Shown here: piece by piece, positions 24,159-36,083 of the stretch
Position numbering within the stretch: the stretch's first letter is position 1
How the letters are laid out: each line of letters begins with the position of its first letter
Assembly: GCA_025093555.1 (NCBI GenBank)
Contig: JAIWNF010000003.1
Coordinates: 620,001-684,000, forward strand
Reading direction: 5' to 3'
DNA length: 64,000 nucleotides
Origin: Circinella umbellata
Lineage: Eukaryota > Mucoromycota > Mucoromycetes > Mucorales > Lichtheimiaceae
Notes under the pieces: model-generated
Databases searched by the model: none
The model's input: only the letters and a program-made list of their open reading frames with translations
Told to the model about the DNA's origin: nothing
Program-made: the position numbers and the translations under genes

Positions 24159-26402
24159 TTATTTTAAAGACTTGAAGCTATTGGTTATCATATGCCACAT
24201 CTGATAATATAAAGTGCCATAAGTAGCAAGATTTAAATCAGCAACGGCTCTTATACGTAATCCAAGTGCTAATAATTCTCGATCTAAAGGCATAAGGGTA
24301 TTGTTATTAAAATCGTTATGTTGTAATTGGCCTTGTGAAACGCGTCTCAACACATGAAACACCCGGTCATGCATCATCTTATAGATTTCCGACGAAGTAT
24401 TCATGTGTCTTTTTAACCACTCTATCCATTTGGTAGGATCACTTAAACTTTCTAATTTGTTCTTGTTCTTTTTACTATTAATGTTATTATTATTGCTGTT
24501 GTTGTTTCTTGCGTGTGTCGTCATGGCTGCTTCACACGCACAAATGGCAAAATGATGGAATTGACGATAGGAGGATGCAGAAGAGCTAGCATTATCATTA
24601 TAGGTATTATTGATGCCTACTTTCTTTAATTGTTGGGCCAATTTAAGTTTTAAGGTTTGAAGATCTGTTTTGTTCCACCATTTACCAACCAGATAGTAAT
24701 AGGGTATCAAAAGTATGGCTAGCGTGGTTATGTAGATAAATTCGGCACGGAATTGATGTACCAGACGATGCTGATCATATTGTAAGGTGCATGGAAAGGG
24801 TGTATGTTCCATTGTGATTAATCGAACCAAAGCTATAATAATATAAAAAGAAGAAAAAGAAAATGCTTTTTTTTAATATGCTGGGCATGTGTAAAGAGAT
24901 GATATTCATTCCCACTTATCATTTACTTTTTATGAAATTGTATATATACCTGTATGATAAACACGAAGAAAACTCCAGTCTGAATGATCTCTTGAATTTA
25001 ATAACCATGTTTTGATTGAATCACATTTATGTGGATTCTTAGAATGTTGAAATTGTTCATATTCATAATGTGCACATGTTTGAACTAAATAATTACGTTG
25101 TTCTCGTAAAAATCTATTGGCTTGATCCTATATATATATATATATAAATGATTTTCATTTAGTAAAAAAAAACATATATGTTTGAATGAAACCCTCACCC
25201 CCCACCATTTTTTTTACCAATTGAATTGCTTCAAGAATAGCAAAACATTGTCTAAAAGCTTTTGCATAGCATTTTTGTGAAAAATAAAGTATGAACAGTT
25301 GAATCCTTGGTTTATGTTCAGTAGGGCACATGGGTTCAAATATTGAAATAAGAAATTCTACTTTTTCTTCAAGGTCGAATGTATGATTAAATAATTCACG
25401 TAAAATTAATTCCGGATTAAACATACTGCGTACTGTATCCATTGTAATATGATGTGGCCAACAAAAATTATTATTATTATTACTATTATTACGAGTTGTT
25501 GTTGTTATTGGCGATGTAGGTATATCCATAGTAACAGTAGATGTTGATGTGGATGAACGATGGTGTAATAATTCAAGAATTTCCACTATTTGATCCAATA
25601 GGACAGGTAAAAATGCATCGTAATGAAGTTCATGTTGAAATGCTCGATCCAAGCGAGTCCAGTAACGTTCGGCTTTACGTTGTTTGGCTTTACCTGAAGC
25701 ACCATCGAAATTAGGTCGAAAACGTAGGTTACGATCAAATAATAAATCGTGGCGTAATTGAATATTGCTTATAATTTGATCTACGGATAGTTCTTGAAGG
25801 GTTTCAGCTGTAATAGGTGGAGTCCAAGCATTTTGTAATACCATGGGTCGATCCCCCTCATCGTCGCCATTACCATTATCATTACTATTGTTGTCATAAA
25901 CATTCTCTTTGAATTCATGTTTTTGCTGATGATGCTGTTGTCGTAAATGATCATTGGTGCTATCATTATCTCTTTGTTTAGTCGATCTGCCTGTATGCCC
26001 ATCTTGATTAAGGTCGGTAAAATGAAGATGATGAAGACTTCGACGACGAGTTTTATAAATACGACGATGCTTAACTATATCATTATCTGTCCTTGTCAAT
26101 AGTGTTGAGTTGGAAGATATTGACGATGAACAGGAAGACGGGGAACAAGAAGTTGTTGGATTACTATTTGGACGTCGTCGGCGTAAACTATTGTTTCTAG
26201 TTAGAACACGATGTTGCTGTGTGATTCGTACCCAACAAAATCGATTTTGACAGGTGCCTTTCTTTTTTATTTTATTAGGTCGTTTGAGTTGTTGATCCGG
26301 TGATAAAGGTGTAATAGTGGATGATGTTGTACAACTGTGCCATGATTTTTTCCAACTGCACGGTGAAGAAGATAGTTCATCGAGACACTTATGCTGTAAC
26401 AT
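24159..26402 (-). CDS. Tcp11/Sok1-family protein
   Basis: Three exons: 25218-26402, 24950-25127 and 24159-24832; 678 residues. Residues 1-190 are basic and low-complexity. The Tcp11 domain follows: 'VDQIISNIQLRHDLLFDRNL' and 'FRPNFDGASGKAKQRKAERY' then 'WTRL' match the conserved start of the family. 'FNPELILRELFNHTFDLEEK' and 'FEPMCPTEHKPRI' match its middle. The family includes yeast Sok1, a suppressor of protein kinase A loss, and animal TCP11 proteins, also linked to cAMP signalling. A hydrophobic stretch, 'YITTLAILLIPYYYLVG', lies in exon 3, followed by an Asn-rich insert. Start is the first in-frame ATG; a further 5' exon cannot be excluded. Confidence 0.85.
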
Positions 26403-28482
26403 CCTTGATTATGTACCAATAAAAAAATAAATAAAGAGAAGGATGAAAGAAAAAGAGAAAGAAAAAGAATTATAAACCTGAAGCCCCATGTTTATTATGA
26501 ATTACTTCATGGTGAGATTAACTACTACTACGGTTTTGTACAACTTTTTTTTTATAAAGTAAATCTATAAATATAAACGACAAAAAAAGTAAGTTAGAAG
26601 GGGTGTTAAAGGGTGGCAATAAAGAAAGAATGCACCCCTGGGCGGAAATTTTATTTTATCACTATACATAATATATAGTCTAGTTATACATACACCAGCC
26701 TCACATTAAAAAAAAAAAGAAACCGAATGACTTACCGATTTATCTTAAGGGTAATTGTAAAAAAAAGTGGCTCAAGAGGGGGGGGGTTCTTGATAATTTG
26801 TTTATCCGAACAAGACGCTGGTTTATTTATATATGTTATAGAAAGTAAATTCAATCGAATCGACTAGAATTTTACCCTATTTTCGGGCTGAAAGAACATT
26901 TTCTTGACTTATCGTTTCTCCTACAACATTAATTTTCTGATTCAAAGGAAACTTCATATACAACCCACGCAAAAACACGTTTCTGTTTTCTTCTTTTTTT
27001 TTCTGTATCTTTCATTTATTCAACCTCTAGTCATTCTTTTTTTTTAATATTGATGTATATAAATATTGATTTCTTAAAGGAAAATACTGTAAAAATCTTA
27101 TTAATATTAGCAACAAAACAAATTCAATAAAGAAAAAGGAGGTGTTGTTTTACTATATTTTGTGTCAATACGTAATCATGTTGATTTTTAAGCATTGAAA
27201 GTTTTTTTTTTTTTTTTTTCACAAAGAAAATGATAAATAATAATAAATCTGGACTATGTTATATATACATTAATAAATACCCGCCCTCTCCCCAAAAATG
27301 GTGTTCGGGAATCTTTTCGGCTTAGAACTTGTTTACAAACAAATACCAATGTCAACATAATAAAAAAGAGACTTTCTAGGAGTAACATGGATATTTTTAT
27401 ATTTTCAAAAGTAAAGATTGATGATGATACTAACTGATAAAACTGGTACAATATAGAATACACATATATATATTACAGACTTTTTGGCTAGATATAAGTT
27501 GTTTTTAAACAGAGAGATATGGTTAACAATATATAATTAGTTTACAATAATAATAATAATATAAAAAGGTAGCCAAACCATTTTAGGATAAATCCGAGAT
27601 CCCCGCATTAAAAAAGAGTTAACAGCGTAAAAAAAGTATATTTTATTAGGTAAGCATGATTCATAAATTTTTCATTACTATTTTTTTTGCTTGACAACAA
27701 CACATTGTCATTTTCACCATCCCCATTTATTTTATTTATTTCAATGAATAAAAGAAAAGACCATACCTTTACTATTATTATAAATAACAATAAGAATGAT
27801 ACTTTTATAATCAGTTGTTCATGGCGTTGCCCGTTGAATTGGATGATAATTTTTTTAATAACTTTAAAATTTTCATATGTAAAAATCGAAACTAAACTTT
27901 CTTTTAATTACACAACAGAAGCGGACTCTAGTGGCTATTTGGTTTTCAAACTTAGTAATAAAAAATGTCTTGACGTCTCCCACACAAGAATCCCTTGTTT
28001 AGTTTACTAATAAATCACCGCGATACTTTTTTTTAAAAAAATTCGAACTTTATTATTATACTTGTGTAATAAAAATAACTTTTAAAAGAATCACTTCAAA
28101 GAATACATGACATTAAAAGTATTAAAAAAAACAGCGTACGTATAAAATTATTATTTATCATAGAATAAATCATGTTATCAATGTACATATATAAGAAGTT
28201 TCGTGGGGAAAGGGTTTGCATGATAAAAAATTAATATAAAACAAAACTCAACGTTATTGGTGACACCTTTTGTACAACATTTGTTACTATCAAAAAAATG
28301 TAACAATTTGGTCTCAAACATATTACATTTGTAGATGTCTTTACATGTATGAAAGCATATTTCTCCAAAAAAAAAAAGACCAGATATAACATACATAGAG
28401 AATTCTTGATGTATATAAATAAATAAAAAAAGTTGATATAGATTTCTTATTATTGCTATTATATTTACACATATTTCTTTTA
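26403..28482. other. Intergenic region
   Basis: About 2 kb upstream of the Tcp11 gene and downstream of the SET-MYND gene. AT-rich with homopolymer runs. The open frame at 27687-28010 has no family resemblance or splice context and is not called. Nothing else recognised. Confidence 0.5.
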
Positions 28483-30300
28483 TTATTTCTTTAAATTTTG
28501 GTCACGGATAAAAATCCATTCTAATTCCAATACTTCACGCCACATTGTACTTTGTTTTCCAAAAGTGTATAAAATAGCCTCTTTAGAAAGCAAGATCCAC
28601 CTTCGAACACCTCGTTCTTGAAACGTTTCGAGTTTGCGACCTTGAATTTCATTTTGAATAATTGAATTCCAAGCTGATTTGGCCAATAAAAGTAAATGTT
28701 GAGCTAGCATGGGATGATAAGGTGGATAAATGATAGAATATTGCACTAAAATGTACATGCCTAATTTTGTCGCTTGTCGCCATTGTCCTTCCATCATGGT
28801 ATCAAAAAACAGTCGTGTACATGTTGACAATGTGGTGATTCGAAATGGAATAATGTCAGCAGGAGGATAGGTAGATACTTGATCGATGGCGGATTCGAGG
28901 ATTTCACGATACGATCCACCAGGGTAAGGTAAAGCAGCATGCGCTGGGGGGTCATCAAATTCAGTCAGGTGTTTCAGTGTCGCGGAACTATTTGCCGACG
29001 ATGATGATGAACTATTAGGTGGAGAACGGGTGCCAACAAATTGTATAGCTGGGTTACTCGCAGACCAAAGATAGGGCGTGAGAAAGGGGAGAAAGAAATG
29101 AACATAGTATTGTAAAGATAATGGTTTGGATTTATCTGGTATTCTGCCATTACGTCTGTTATATGTTTTCGTCATTTCTAATAAATCCCAATCATTGTTT
29201 ATTAAATCCATAATTTGTTGACTGATATCTTGTTTCTTGTTGTCACCATGATTACTATTATTTAAAAGTCTTTCGGCCCGATCCCAATCTGACTCTTCTT
29301 CACCCAACATGGCGTCGATTCTTCCTATGATGTTATCATCCCTACAGCGTTCACATGTACATTTGAAGAAGTATTTTTCACGTAATATCTTTTGTCGTTC
29401 TGTTCGACTATGTGCAATGTCCACATAGGCAATGGTGATTTCTTCATTTGGTTCAATAGTGTCAATCGCTTTGATCACGAGTAATGAGCCGTCAAATAAA
29501 ACCGCTGCGTTGGGTCGACATGAGTGATTGAAAAGAGATGCTATAGGGTAAGTTCCTTCACCAATCGTAAATAGCTGCTCATCATAAATGGCGAAATTAT
29601 TGCATTTGAATCGTCCCAGGAACTTGACCAAATCCTTTTCGTGCAATGGCGTGTCGCATAGATATGGCTTTTCTTTAACTGTCTTGGCAATGAACTGATA
29701 ATGATCCAATAAATAACGAGGATGATTATCCAAATGATCCATTAGAGAAGCAAACGCTTCCATGGTAACTTGTACTGTTTCTTCATCATTAGGTTCCAGT
29801 TGTGATTCTTCCTGTTGTTGTTGTTCTTTAGATTGATTACGTTTCATAAATCGTGAAACGTTCAAGGCAACCCGCTCTGACATTTCTAAATCCAATTGTG
29901 AGTCGTCTTCATCGTCTAAATTATCATTTTTGTCATTATCGTTGCTTGGCGGGCGGCATACAAATTGATGATAACTTAACCAAGCATTCTTGAAACATGC
30001 CATATCACAAAAATAAGCCGATTTACAACGGGAACATCGTTGAAGAGGTGGTGGCGCATTGCTATATTGTACCGCTGCTGTTCCTGTAGCTGTTGCTGAA
30101 CCTAGTTTTCGAAAACAATAGTTGCAAAATTCATGTCGATTGGCTTTTAATGGTACTGTACCAAGTGGTTGTGATGTAGTAATAATAGATCCTCTTTCTA
30201 ATGGTGCTGTTGCAATGACACTTCTCCCTTTTTCTTTATCTTCTATTAGTGCAAGCTGATAACTAGCAAGATATTTTCTTAATGATTCAGTAGTTGCCAT
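28483..30300 (-). CDS. SET and MYND domain protein (SMYD-type lysine methyltransferase)
   Basis: Single-exon gene of 605 residues. The split SET domain starts near residue 12 ('LALIEDKEKGRSVIATAPLE'). It is interrupted by a MYND zinc finger (about residues 59-115: 'CNYCFRKLG', 'CSRCKSAYFCDMACFKNAW' and 'HQFVC'). It resumes after a Gln/acidic insert with the catalytic core 'GEGTYPIASLFNHSCRPNA' (NHSCxPN motif, about residue 255) and 'EPNEEITIAYVDI'. A post-SET cysteine cluster 'FKCTCERCRDD' follows. The rest is helical, as in the TPR-like C-terminal domain of SMYD proteins. Expected activity: S-adenosylmethionine-dependent protein lysine methylation in cytosol or nucleus. The key NHSC and GEELxxxY-like residues are present, so it is probably active; the substrate is unknown. 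Confidence 0.93.
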   Translation of the reverse strand: MATTESLRKYLASYQLALIEDKEKGRSVIATAPLERGSIITTSQPLGTVPLKANRHEFCNYCFRKLGSATATGTAAVQYSNAPPPLQRCSRCKSAYFCDMACFKNAWLSYHQFVCRPPSNDNDKNDNLDDEDDSQLDLEMSERVALNVSRFMKRNQSKEQQQQEESQLEPNDEETVQVTMEAFASLMDHLDNHPRYLLDHYQFIAKTVKEKPYLCDTPLHEKDLVKFLGRFKCNNFAIYDEQLFTIGEGTYPIASLFNHSCRPNAAVLFDGSLLVIKAIDTIEPNEEITIAYVDIAHSRTERQKILREKYFFKCTCERCRDDNIIGRIDAMLGEEESDWDRAERLLNNSNHGDNKKQDISQQIMDLINNDWDLLEMTKTYNRRNGRIPDKSKPLSLQYYVHFFLPFLTPYLWSASNPAIQFVGTRSPPNSSSSSSANSSATLKHLTEFDDPPAHAALPYPGGSYREILESAIDQVSTYPPADIIPFRITTLSTCTRLFFDTMMEGQWRQATKLGMYILVQYSIIYPPYHPMLAQHLLLLAKSAWNSIIQNEIQGRKLETFQERGVRRWILLSKEAILYTFGKQSTMWREVLELEWIFIRDQNLKK

Positions 30301-32174
30301 TATACTTTATAAAATAGTTGTTCCTGAGTATAAATGTAGAGTTGGAAAAGAAAAAAAAAACTAAAGTAAAAAAAAAAATACGGGAAAGTTTCCCTTTAAA
30401 GTGAGTTGGAAAAAAAAAATTGACAGTCTTATGTTAAGACTTTTTAAAAGTTATGCTGGTTTAATACACACGCACTCTCACTCTTCTACTTGTTCCTTTC
30501 TCACACTCCATGAAAAAGTTTGTGTTACTGTATTAGGAAAAAAAGTCCGCGAATTTATCAAAATGGATGCTTTGGAGTAAAGAAAGTACGAGAAAATAGT
30601 AAATCGAATGACACACATCTGGTGGAGGATATAAGGTCCCTGAATTTTGATATGTTTGTGTAATATTATTTTCTTTTTTCGAACAATTTTTTCTTTTCAA
30701 TCTAGTAATAAGTGATCTGAATAGTTTAAACTGTGAGTGTTTTTAACATAAAGTTTGCATTATCGATGACAAAGCAATATTTTTTTTTCTGGACATATTG
30801 AAAAAAAGTATTGCTGCCCCCACAATTTATTATAATATCTAACGTTGTTTTTATTTTACCCTTAAAAAAAACTAAACCTTATATTGACATGTGCTTTTTT
30901 AAGTTTTTCTCATTTACTTCTTGTGAAAAAAAATATATCCTGCTCTTTTCCTTCAAATCATTATAGTATGTATTGTTGAATAGGTGTTTTTATTTTATTA
31001 TATATGGCAGATAGAACATTCTTTTATTGTTTATCGATGAACTCCAAACCTTATACGTACGTTATCATATTTCTTGATTGTTCTATAGTCAAATATCAAT
31101 ACCTACTGAAAAGGAGTCACGATGTCTATTTTTTTTGGTGGCTAAGAATTATAATTTTTCAATTCTTGAAAATATATTGTTGTTTAGTAGGTCTGTCTTT
31201 TTTAATGTGTTGCTTATACTAATTTGCTATATTGTACATATACAAGGTTATTCCAACCATAAAACTGATAACTGAACAAAACAGTTGATATTAGCATTCC
31301 TTATATATCAAAATATTATTGATAAATTTATGGAAATCATGCTAGAGAGATACGTATATATGATAAGGAGCATGTACAAAAAAGTTTTTTTTTAAGATTC
31401 AAAAGGATTAAAGAACATTGACAGATCAATATAGTCGGAGTAGTGGTGAGATAGAGAGAGAGAGATGGTTCGTTACAACCAATAAATCGATCAGACTCCT
31501 CCAGAATTGAATACTTGTATCAATCAACATTAACAAAAACAAAGATAGCTTAAATAATGTAAGATGCAAAGCTTTTTGTAAGATGAACATAAGTAAAGTT
31601 GATAAGGGGACGCGTGTTTAGACTACCAAGAGCCATGTATGCTACTAATAAGCTTCCTGAAATTCCGTATTTATGTGGGACCCAAAAAAGTGTATTCATT
31701 CTCCTCCAGATTTTTTTTATTGTTTTTTCTTTATTTATATATTAAAAATAAAAAAAAAATGGAAGAAGTATATTATAAAATAGTAATATGAAAGAATGTT
31801 AAGTGACAAGGGTAACCGAGCTCTATACATCATTAGGACTATTAGTGTTATTATTATTTATCAAATAAAACTTGGTTAATTAAGATGATGGTAACCTCAA
31901 ATATATAAAAATGGTAACTGAAGGATTATAGGTATTACAAGAAAAAGAGACCGTGTATCCTCACATTATTTAACTCAGTACTACTTTTTTTTTTGCGCGT
32001 GGTACTACTCCCCAATTACCATAGAAAGCCAAGAATACAACCAAAAGGTGAGACCTTCTTCTCTCCTCACTTAACCTCTCTCTCCCTTTCCTTTTTCTTT
32101 CTTTATTTTGTCTCCCCTTTTTTTTTTCACAGCTCCAATCCTTATTTTTTTCCTTTATATATAATTCAACATTG
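30301..32174. other. Intergenic region
   Basis: Divergent promoter region between the SET-MYND gene (-) and the membrane protein gene (+), 1.9 kb. AT-rich, with a CT-rich leader immediately before 32175. The open frames at 31004-31275 are low-complexity Phe/Leu-rich and are not called. Confidence 0.5.
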
Positions 32175-34026
32175 ATGAAGTCGCAGCCGTTCATTGTCGG
32201 CTTACTTTTTTCTTACTTTGTCACCATTATAAAAGCAACCACTGACGATTTAGTAAAGCGTCAAGGTAACGTGACATATATGTATTTTTATTACTACTTA
32301 TTTTGTTACCATGACAATTTTTTTCAGCTGTTGTTTTTTATTTATTGAAATGACACAATATACTTATTGTCAATATTTCTTTATATATATATAGTGGTTG
32401 CTTCTCCAGCATGTGCACGTTTAGAAAATACACAAGGAATATGTTCACCAAGTTCGTCTTCGGTATGGTATAATGGTACATACCAAGAACTAACGTGGAA
32501 ATACAAGTATGTAGAAGTCTTTTTTTTTTTTGGTTTGTTGGACACTAAAAAAACTTTGGGAGTCCTAAAAAAAAACTCAACTAAAAAAAAAACTTATTTT
32601 TAAATATTTAATCTCCAAATTTGTTTCTAAAGTAACCCAAATTATATGACGAGTGAGGTAAGCTAAACTACCAAGCTAATATAAATATACATATGTACCC
32701 GTGTGCATGTATGTGTAATGCACCTTGAAATAATATGAGTTAACAAACTATTTATATGTAGGGTACCGTTAATGTTCACTTACTTTATATGATCGATAAT
32801 GAATACACAAGTATTAAAAATTGGACAAATCAACCTTTACAACCGGGTACCATTGTTCAATTGATTGATGATACTTGGTTTCCATCTTTACTTCCTGAAA
32901 ATAGCGCCAATAAAACTTGGGAACCTTATGTTTACGTTATCACCAATGGCCATGATTATCGAGAAGAAATAGCATACGATTATAACTTCCCAGCACCTGT
33001 TCAATTCAAATTGATTCGTATGTCTTTTCTCTCTCTCTTATTCTTCTATTTTATTCTTATTAAGGAGTTCCAGATTTTATCATTTTTTCATTACTGGGAA
33101 AAAAAAACTTTATTCTAAAGGGATAAGAAGGAGGAAGAAAGAGTAACAATGATGATAATAGCCGATCTGACAATTATTTTATTATTTATTTCATTTTAGA
33201 AAACGCACCTGATACATCAACTTCAAACGATAACAATAATACGAATGATTCTGAAAGTAACAACGATTCTAGTGGATTAAAAGGCTGGATGATTGCCGTT
33301 ATTGTTATAGCGTGTGTTCTATTTGTAGCAGCACTGATAGCACTATTTTGGTTATTCCGTCGATTACGGAGAAACAAAGCCGCGGCAGCAGGAACAACAA
33401 CAGGAGAAGGTGGAGATCAACGGAATCTCATTCAAGGTAAAGATGGTACATATTCTTCTCAAATGAGTAGTGTACCTTCAACACAAGCTGCTATTGCACG
33501 ACCCTTTGCAGGATCTGTTACCAATTCATCCTCTGTAGGTGGCGAACGAAACGATATGTCATCTATCCATTCTTCTACACCTATTGTACATCATGCACAA
33601 CATCAACGTGTACCTTCTTTGCCACAATCGCCTTCTTCACCAAAAAGCTCACCAGCAGAGAACTTTGAAAACAAAGCACCTACAGCACCTGCCGTAGCTC
33701 AAATTATGCAACAACAAGAAGCAAGACAGTCGAGCTCCATTTTGAGTTCAACTGATGCTATTATGATTGCAGATACGTTCAGACAATTCATGCGTAAACC
33801 TGAATGGAATGAACATCATGATGAGGAAGATGAAGAAGCTTTTAAATCATCTCAACAATGGTCTAATAATAATAATAGTGATGAACGTAAACGAGTAGGT
33901 GATGAATTATTGCGTAAAGAATTAGCTCAAGAAGGTACATCTGTCCAACAAATAGAACGAAGGTCACCGTCCCGATTAAAAGACGATTCAACGACGACAA
34001 ATAATGACGACGACGAAAAATCATAA
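32175..34026 (+). CDS. Secretory single-pass (type I) membrane protein with disordered cytosolic tail
   Basis: Exons 32175-32265, 32395-32506, 32633-32657 (25 nt), 32762-33017 and 33200-34026; 436 residues. An N-terminal signal peptide, 'PFIVGLLFSYFVTIIKA', ends near residue 20 and a Lys-Arg site follows. The luminal domain of about 140 residues has N-glycosylation sequons (NGT, NWT, NKT) and the pattern 'YQELTWKYNNPNY' ... 'VNVHLLYMIDNEY' ... 'TWEPYVYVI', suggesting a beta-sandwich. This style is shared with fungal wall- or surface-associated proteins, but I cannot name the family. A Ser/Asn-rich stalk precedes the transmembrane helix 'WMIAVIVIACVLFVAALIAL' (about residues 190-212), then a basic stop-transfer 'RRLRRNK' and a Ser/Gln-rich cytosolic tail. 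A surface sensor-like role is conceivable but unsupported beyond topology. Confidence 0.85.
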
Positions 34027-34846
34027 TAATGACGATATACCCTCTCTTTTCTTTCACTTATTTTTTCGATTAACACCCAAGCATCTCAACATACACTCAC
34101 TCTCACAATTCTATTGTTTTTTTTTTCTTTTTATTATTAATTTCTTTATTATTATTATTTTTATAAACAAACTCTCCTCCACAAATCCATTGGAAAACTA
34201 TTTTTTGTATTTGTTCCTTTTTCATCTAACATTTTGGCATTTGATATTTTCTCGTTTCTCTCTCTCTCTCTCTCTACCATCAACAATTCCTCATAAAAAC
34301 TTTCGATTCCCCTCAACTTCATTCTGTAAGAGTAGACTCTTTTTTTTTCATAATAATTCTTCTTGCAGTTCCTAAAATTCTGGAAAACAAGCACAAAAGA
34401 AACATCAATTTAGTTTATTTATTTATTTATTATATACAATACTCAAACATTTCAAATATTTCATTTTATTGTTGTCAAGAAAAATGAGTCATAACAAAAA
34501 AGGAATAGAAGTACATTCCTGTTGCCATGGAATTTTTTTGATGGTCTGATGGCGAAGAGTCTTGACGAGAAATATATAAATATATATAGAGAGAGCGAAG
34601 AAGCTTAAGATCGCTTTATATATCTTCTTCTCTCTGAAGTTTATCATATAACAATGACGCAACATTTTTTAAGAAGGAAAGGAATGGAGAAAAGAGTCTT
34701 TTAATTATATAGGTTCAAATCATCCAATGCTAAAAAAGATTATATGCTGCTATGAATCGTGAGGGCTATGAAAAGGGAATATTATTTACTCTTTAAGAGT
34801 AGTTTACTAATTATTGATCCATGAATGAGTGGAATATGTACATTAT
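34027..34846. other. Intergenic region between convergent genes
   Basis: 3' flanks of the membrane protein gene and the CCDC174 gene. The pyrimidine-rich + strand (34050-34380) creates spurious open frames. Nothing else seen. Confidence 0.6.
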
Positions 34847-36083
34847 TTAAACAGTATCTCGAATTGATTTAATAAATTTCAGAATACTATCTTCATTCAC
34901 ATTCAATCCGTCTTGTTTTGTTGCTGATGATGATGGTGATGATGACTGGGGTGGTGGTAGTGTACCATCCACCTTTCTTCGTTTTGCCATCATTGCCTCT
35001 CTTCGCTCACGTACTTTGGCAGCATTCTTTTGAATAGCAGCTTTCCGTCGTTCTGATACAGTTTGTTTATTCTTCCGTGCTGTTTCTGTTTCTTCTCTTA
35101 ATTGATTGAGTCGTTCCATTTGTTCTGCACGTTTCTCTTCGTCTGTTTCAAATTGATAAAAACCAACACCACGTGTACGATTTTCTCGAGTTGCATCGTA
35201 ATGACGAATTCCTGCTCGATCAGCTAGTTCAACAGGTTCACGAGGCATGGGTTCTGGTGAAGGTGAACGTGATGATAATTCTGCTGGTGAAGGTGATCTT
35301 GAAGGTAATTGACTACGTCGAACTGTTCTACTACGCCCAAATTCATCTTCATATTCAACCCATGGGTCGTCGTCGTCCTCATCATCTCGATCACTTTCTG
35401 TTGATTTTCGAGTACGTTTTTTATCACTTGTGTCATTTTGTTTTCTTTCTTGTAGTTCACGCTATAAATAAATAAACAAAAATCAGTATGTTAAAATACT
35501 CATAATGATTTTAAATTTTTATACTTATTACCTCTTCCCAGTATTTTCGATCAAAATCAATCAGAACTTCTTCATCTTCACTTTCATCATCTCTTCGTAC
35601 TCGTGTACTTAATTTTTCATATATTTTAGCTTTACGTTCAAGTGCTTCTCTACTATGAGCAAGCGAATGACTATCCACTTCTTCAAGATGTTGTATTTGA
35701 TCGCGTTCTGCTCGTGAATTTACTCCTTTATTTTGTCGTGTCCATACTGTAGGTTTCTGAAAGAAAAAGAATTAAAATATAATTGAAATGAATAATTTGC
35801 CAACTTATAAATTTTCTTGCGGTATAATGAATAAATAAATATATTTACTTTGTCACTACGTCGATCGGATGCTGGACCATGTTTAGCACTTGATCGTACT
35901 CTTTCAAATTGTTCTGTTTGTTGAGCAAGTTGTGCTTTTAAATCAACCAGCTATTAATAATATCATCATGATATTGAAATATTAAATTAATTATTAACCA
36001 TTCTATTCTTGTATTGAGTGTTTCAATTATAAAGAATCATTTACCGATGCAGCACTGTAATCAATAACTTTTTTCGGTGGCAT
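34847..36083 (-). CDS. CCDC174 family protein
   Basis: Exons 36045-36083, 35849-35950, 35532-35756 and 34847-35461; 326 residues. The N-terminus 'ASLVDLKAQLAQQTEQFER' parallels human CCDC174 ('SLVDLKAELFRKQEEF' from memory). The conserved block 'KPTVWTRQNKGVNSRAERD' matches 'KPSIWSKQNVGVSNRAEKD', and 'WVEYEDEFGRSRTVRRSQLP' matches the 'WVDYVDSLGRSR' motif. 'GIRHYDATRENRTRGVGFYQ' matches the 'HYEDIRENEARQLGVGYF' block. CCDC174 is a nuclear protein linked to the exon junction complex/spliceosome. The C-terminal third is charged helix with a Lys/Arg cluster (KRRK) that could act as a nuclear signal. Exon 1 encodes only 13 residues. Confidence 0.92.

Noticed and set aside
27687..28010. 107-codon + strand frame
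   Set aside because: No recognisable motif; the composition follows the AT-rich background and antisense frames are equally open.
31004..31275. Two overlapping + strand frames in the SET-MYND/membrane-protein promoter region
   Set aside because: Low-complexity, Phe/Leu/Tyr-rich, overlapping in different frames; no support beyond length.
33863..34057. Minus-strand 64-codon frame
   Set aside because: Antisense of the Asn/Asp-rich tail of the membrane protein gene.
34700..34730. GGTTCAAATC as a tRNA B box
   Set aside because: No A box or cloverleaf-forming sequence upstream; similar GGTTCGATTC matches at 10263 are part of the hAT-like element's repeats.
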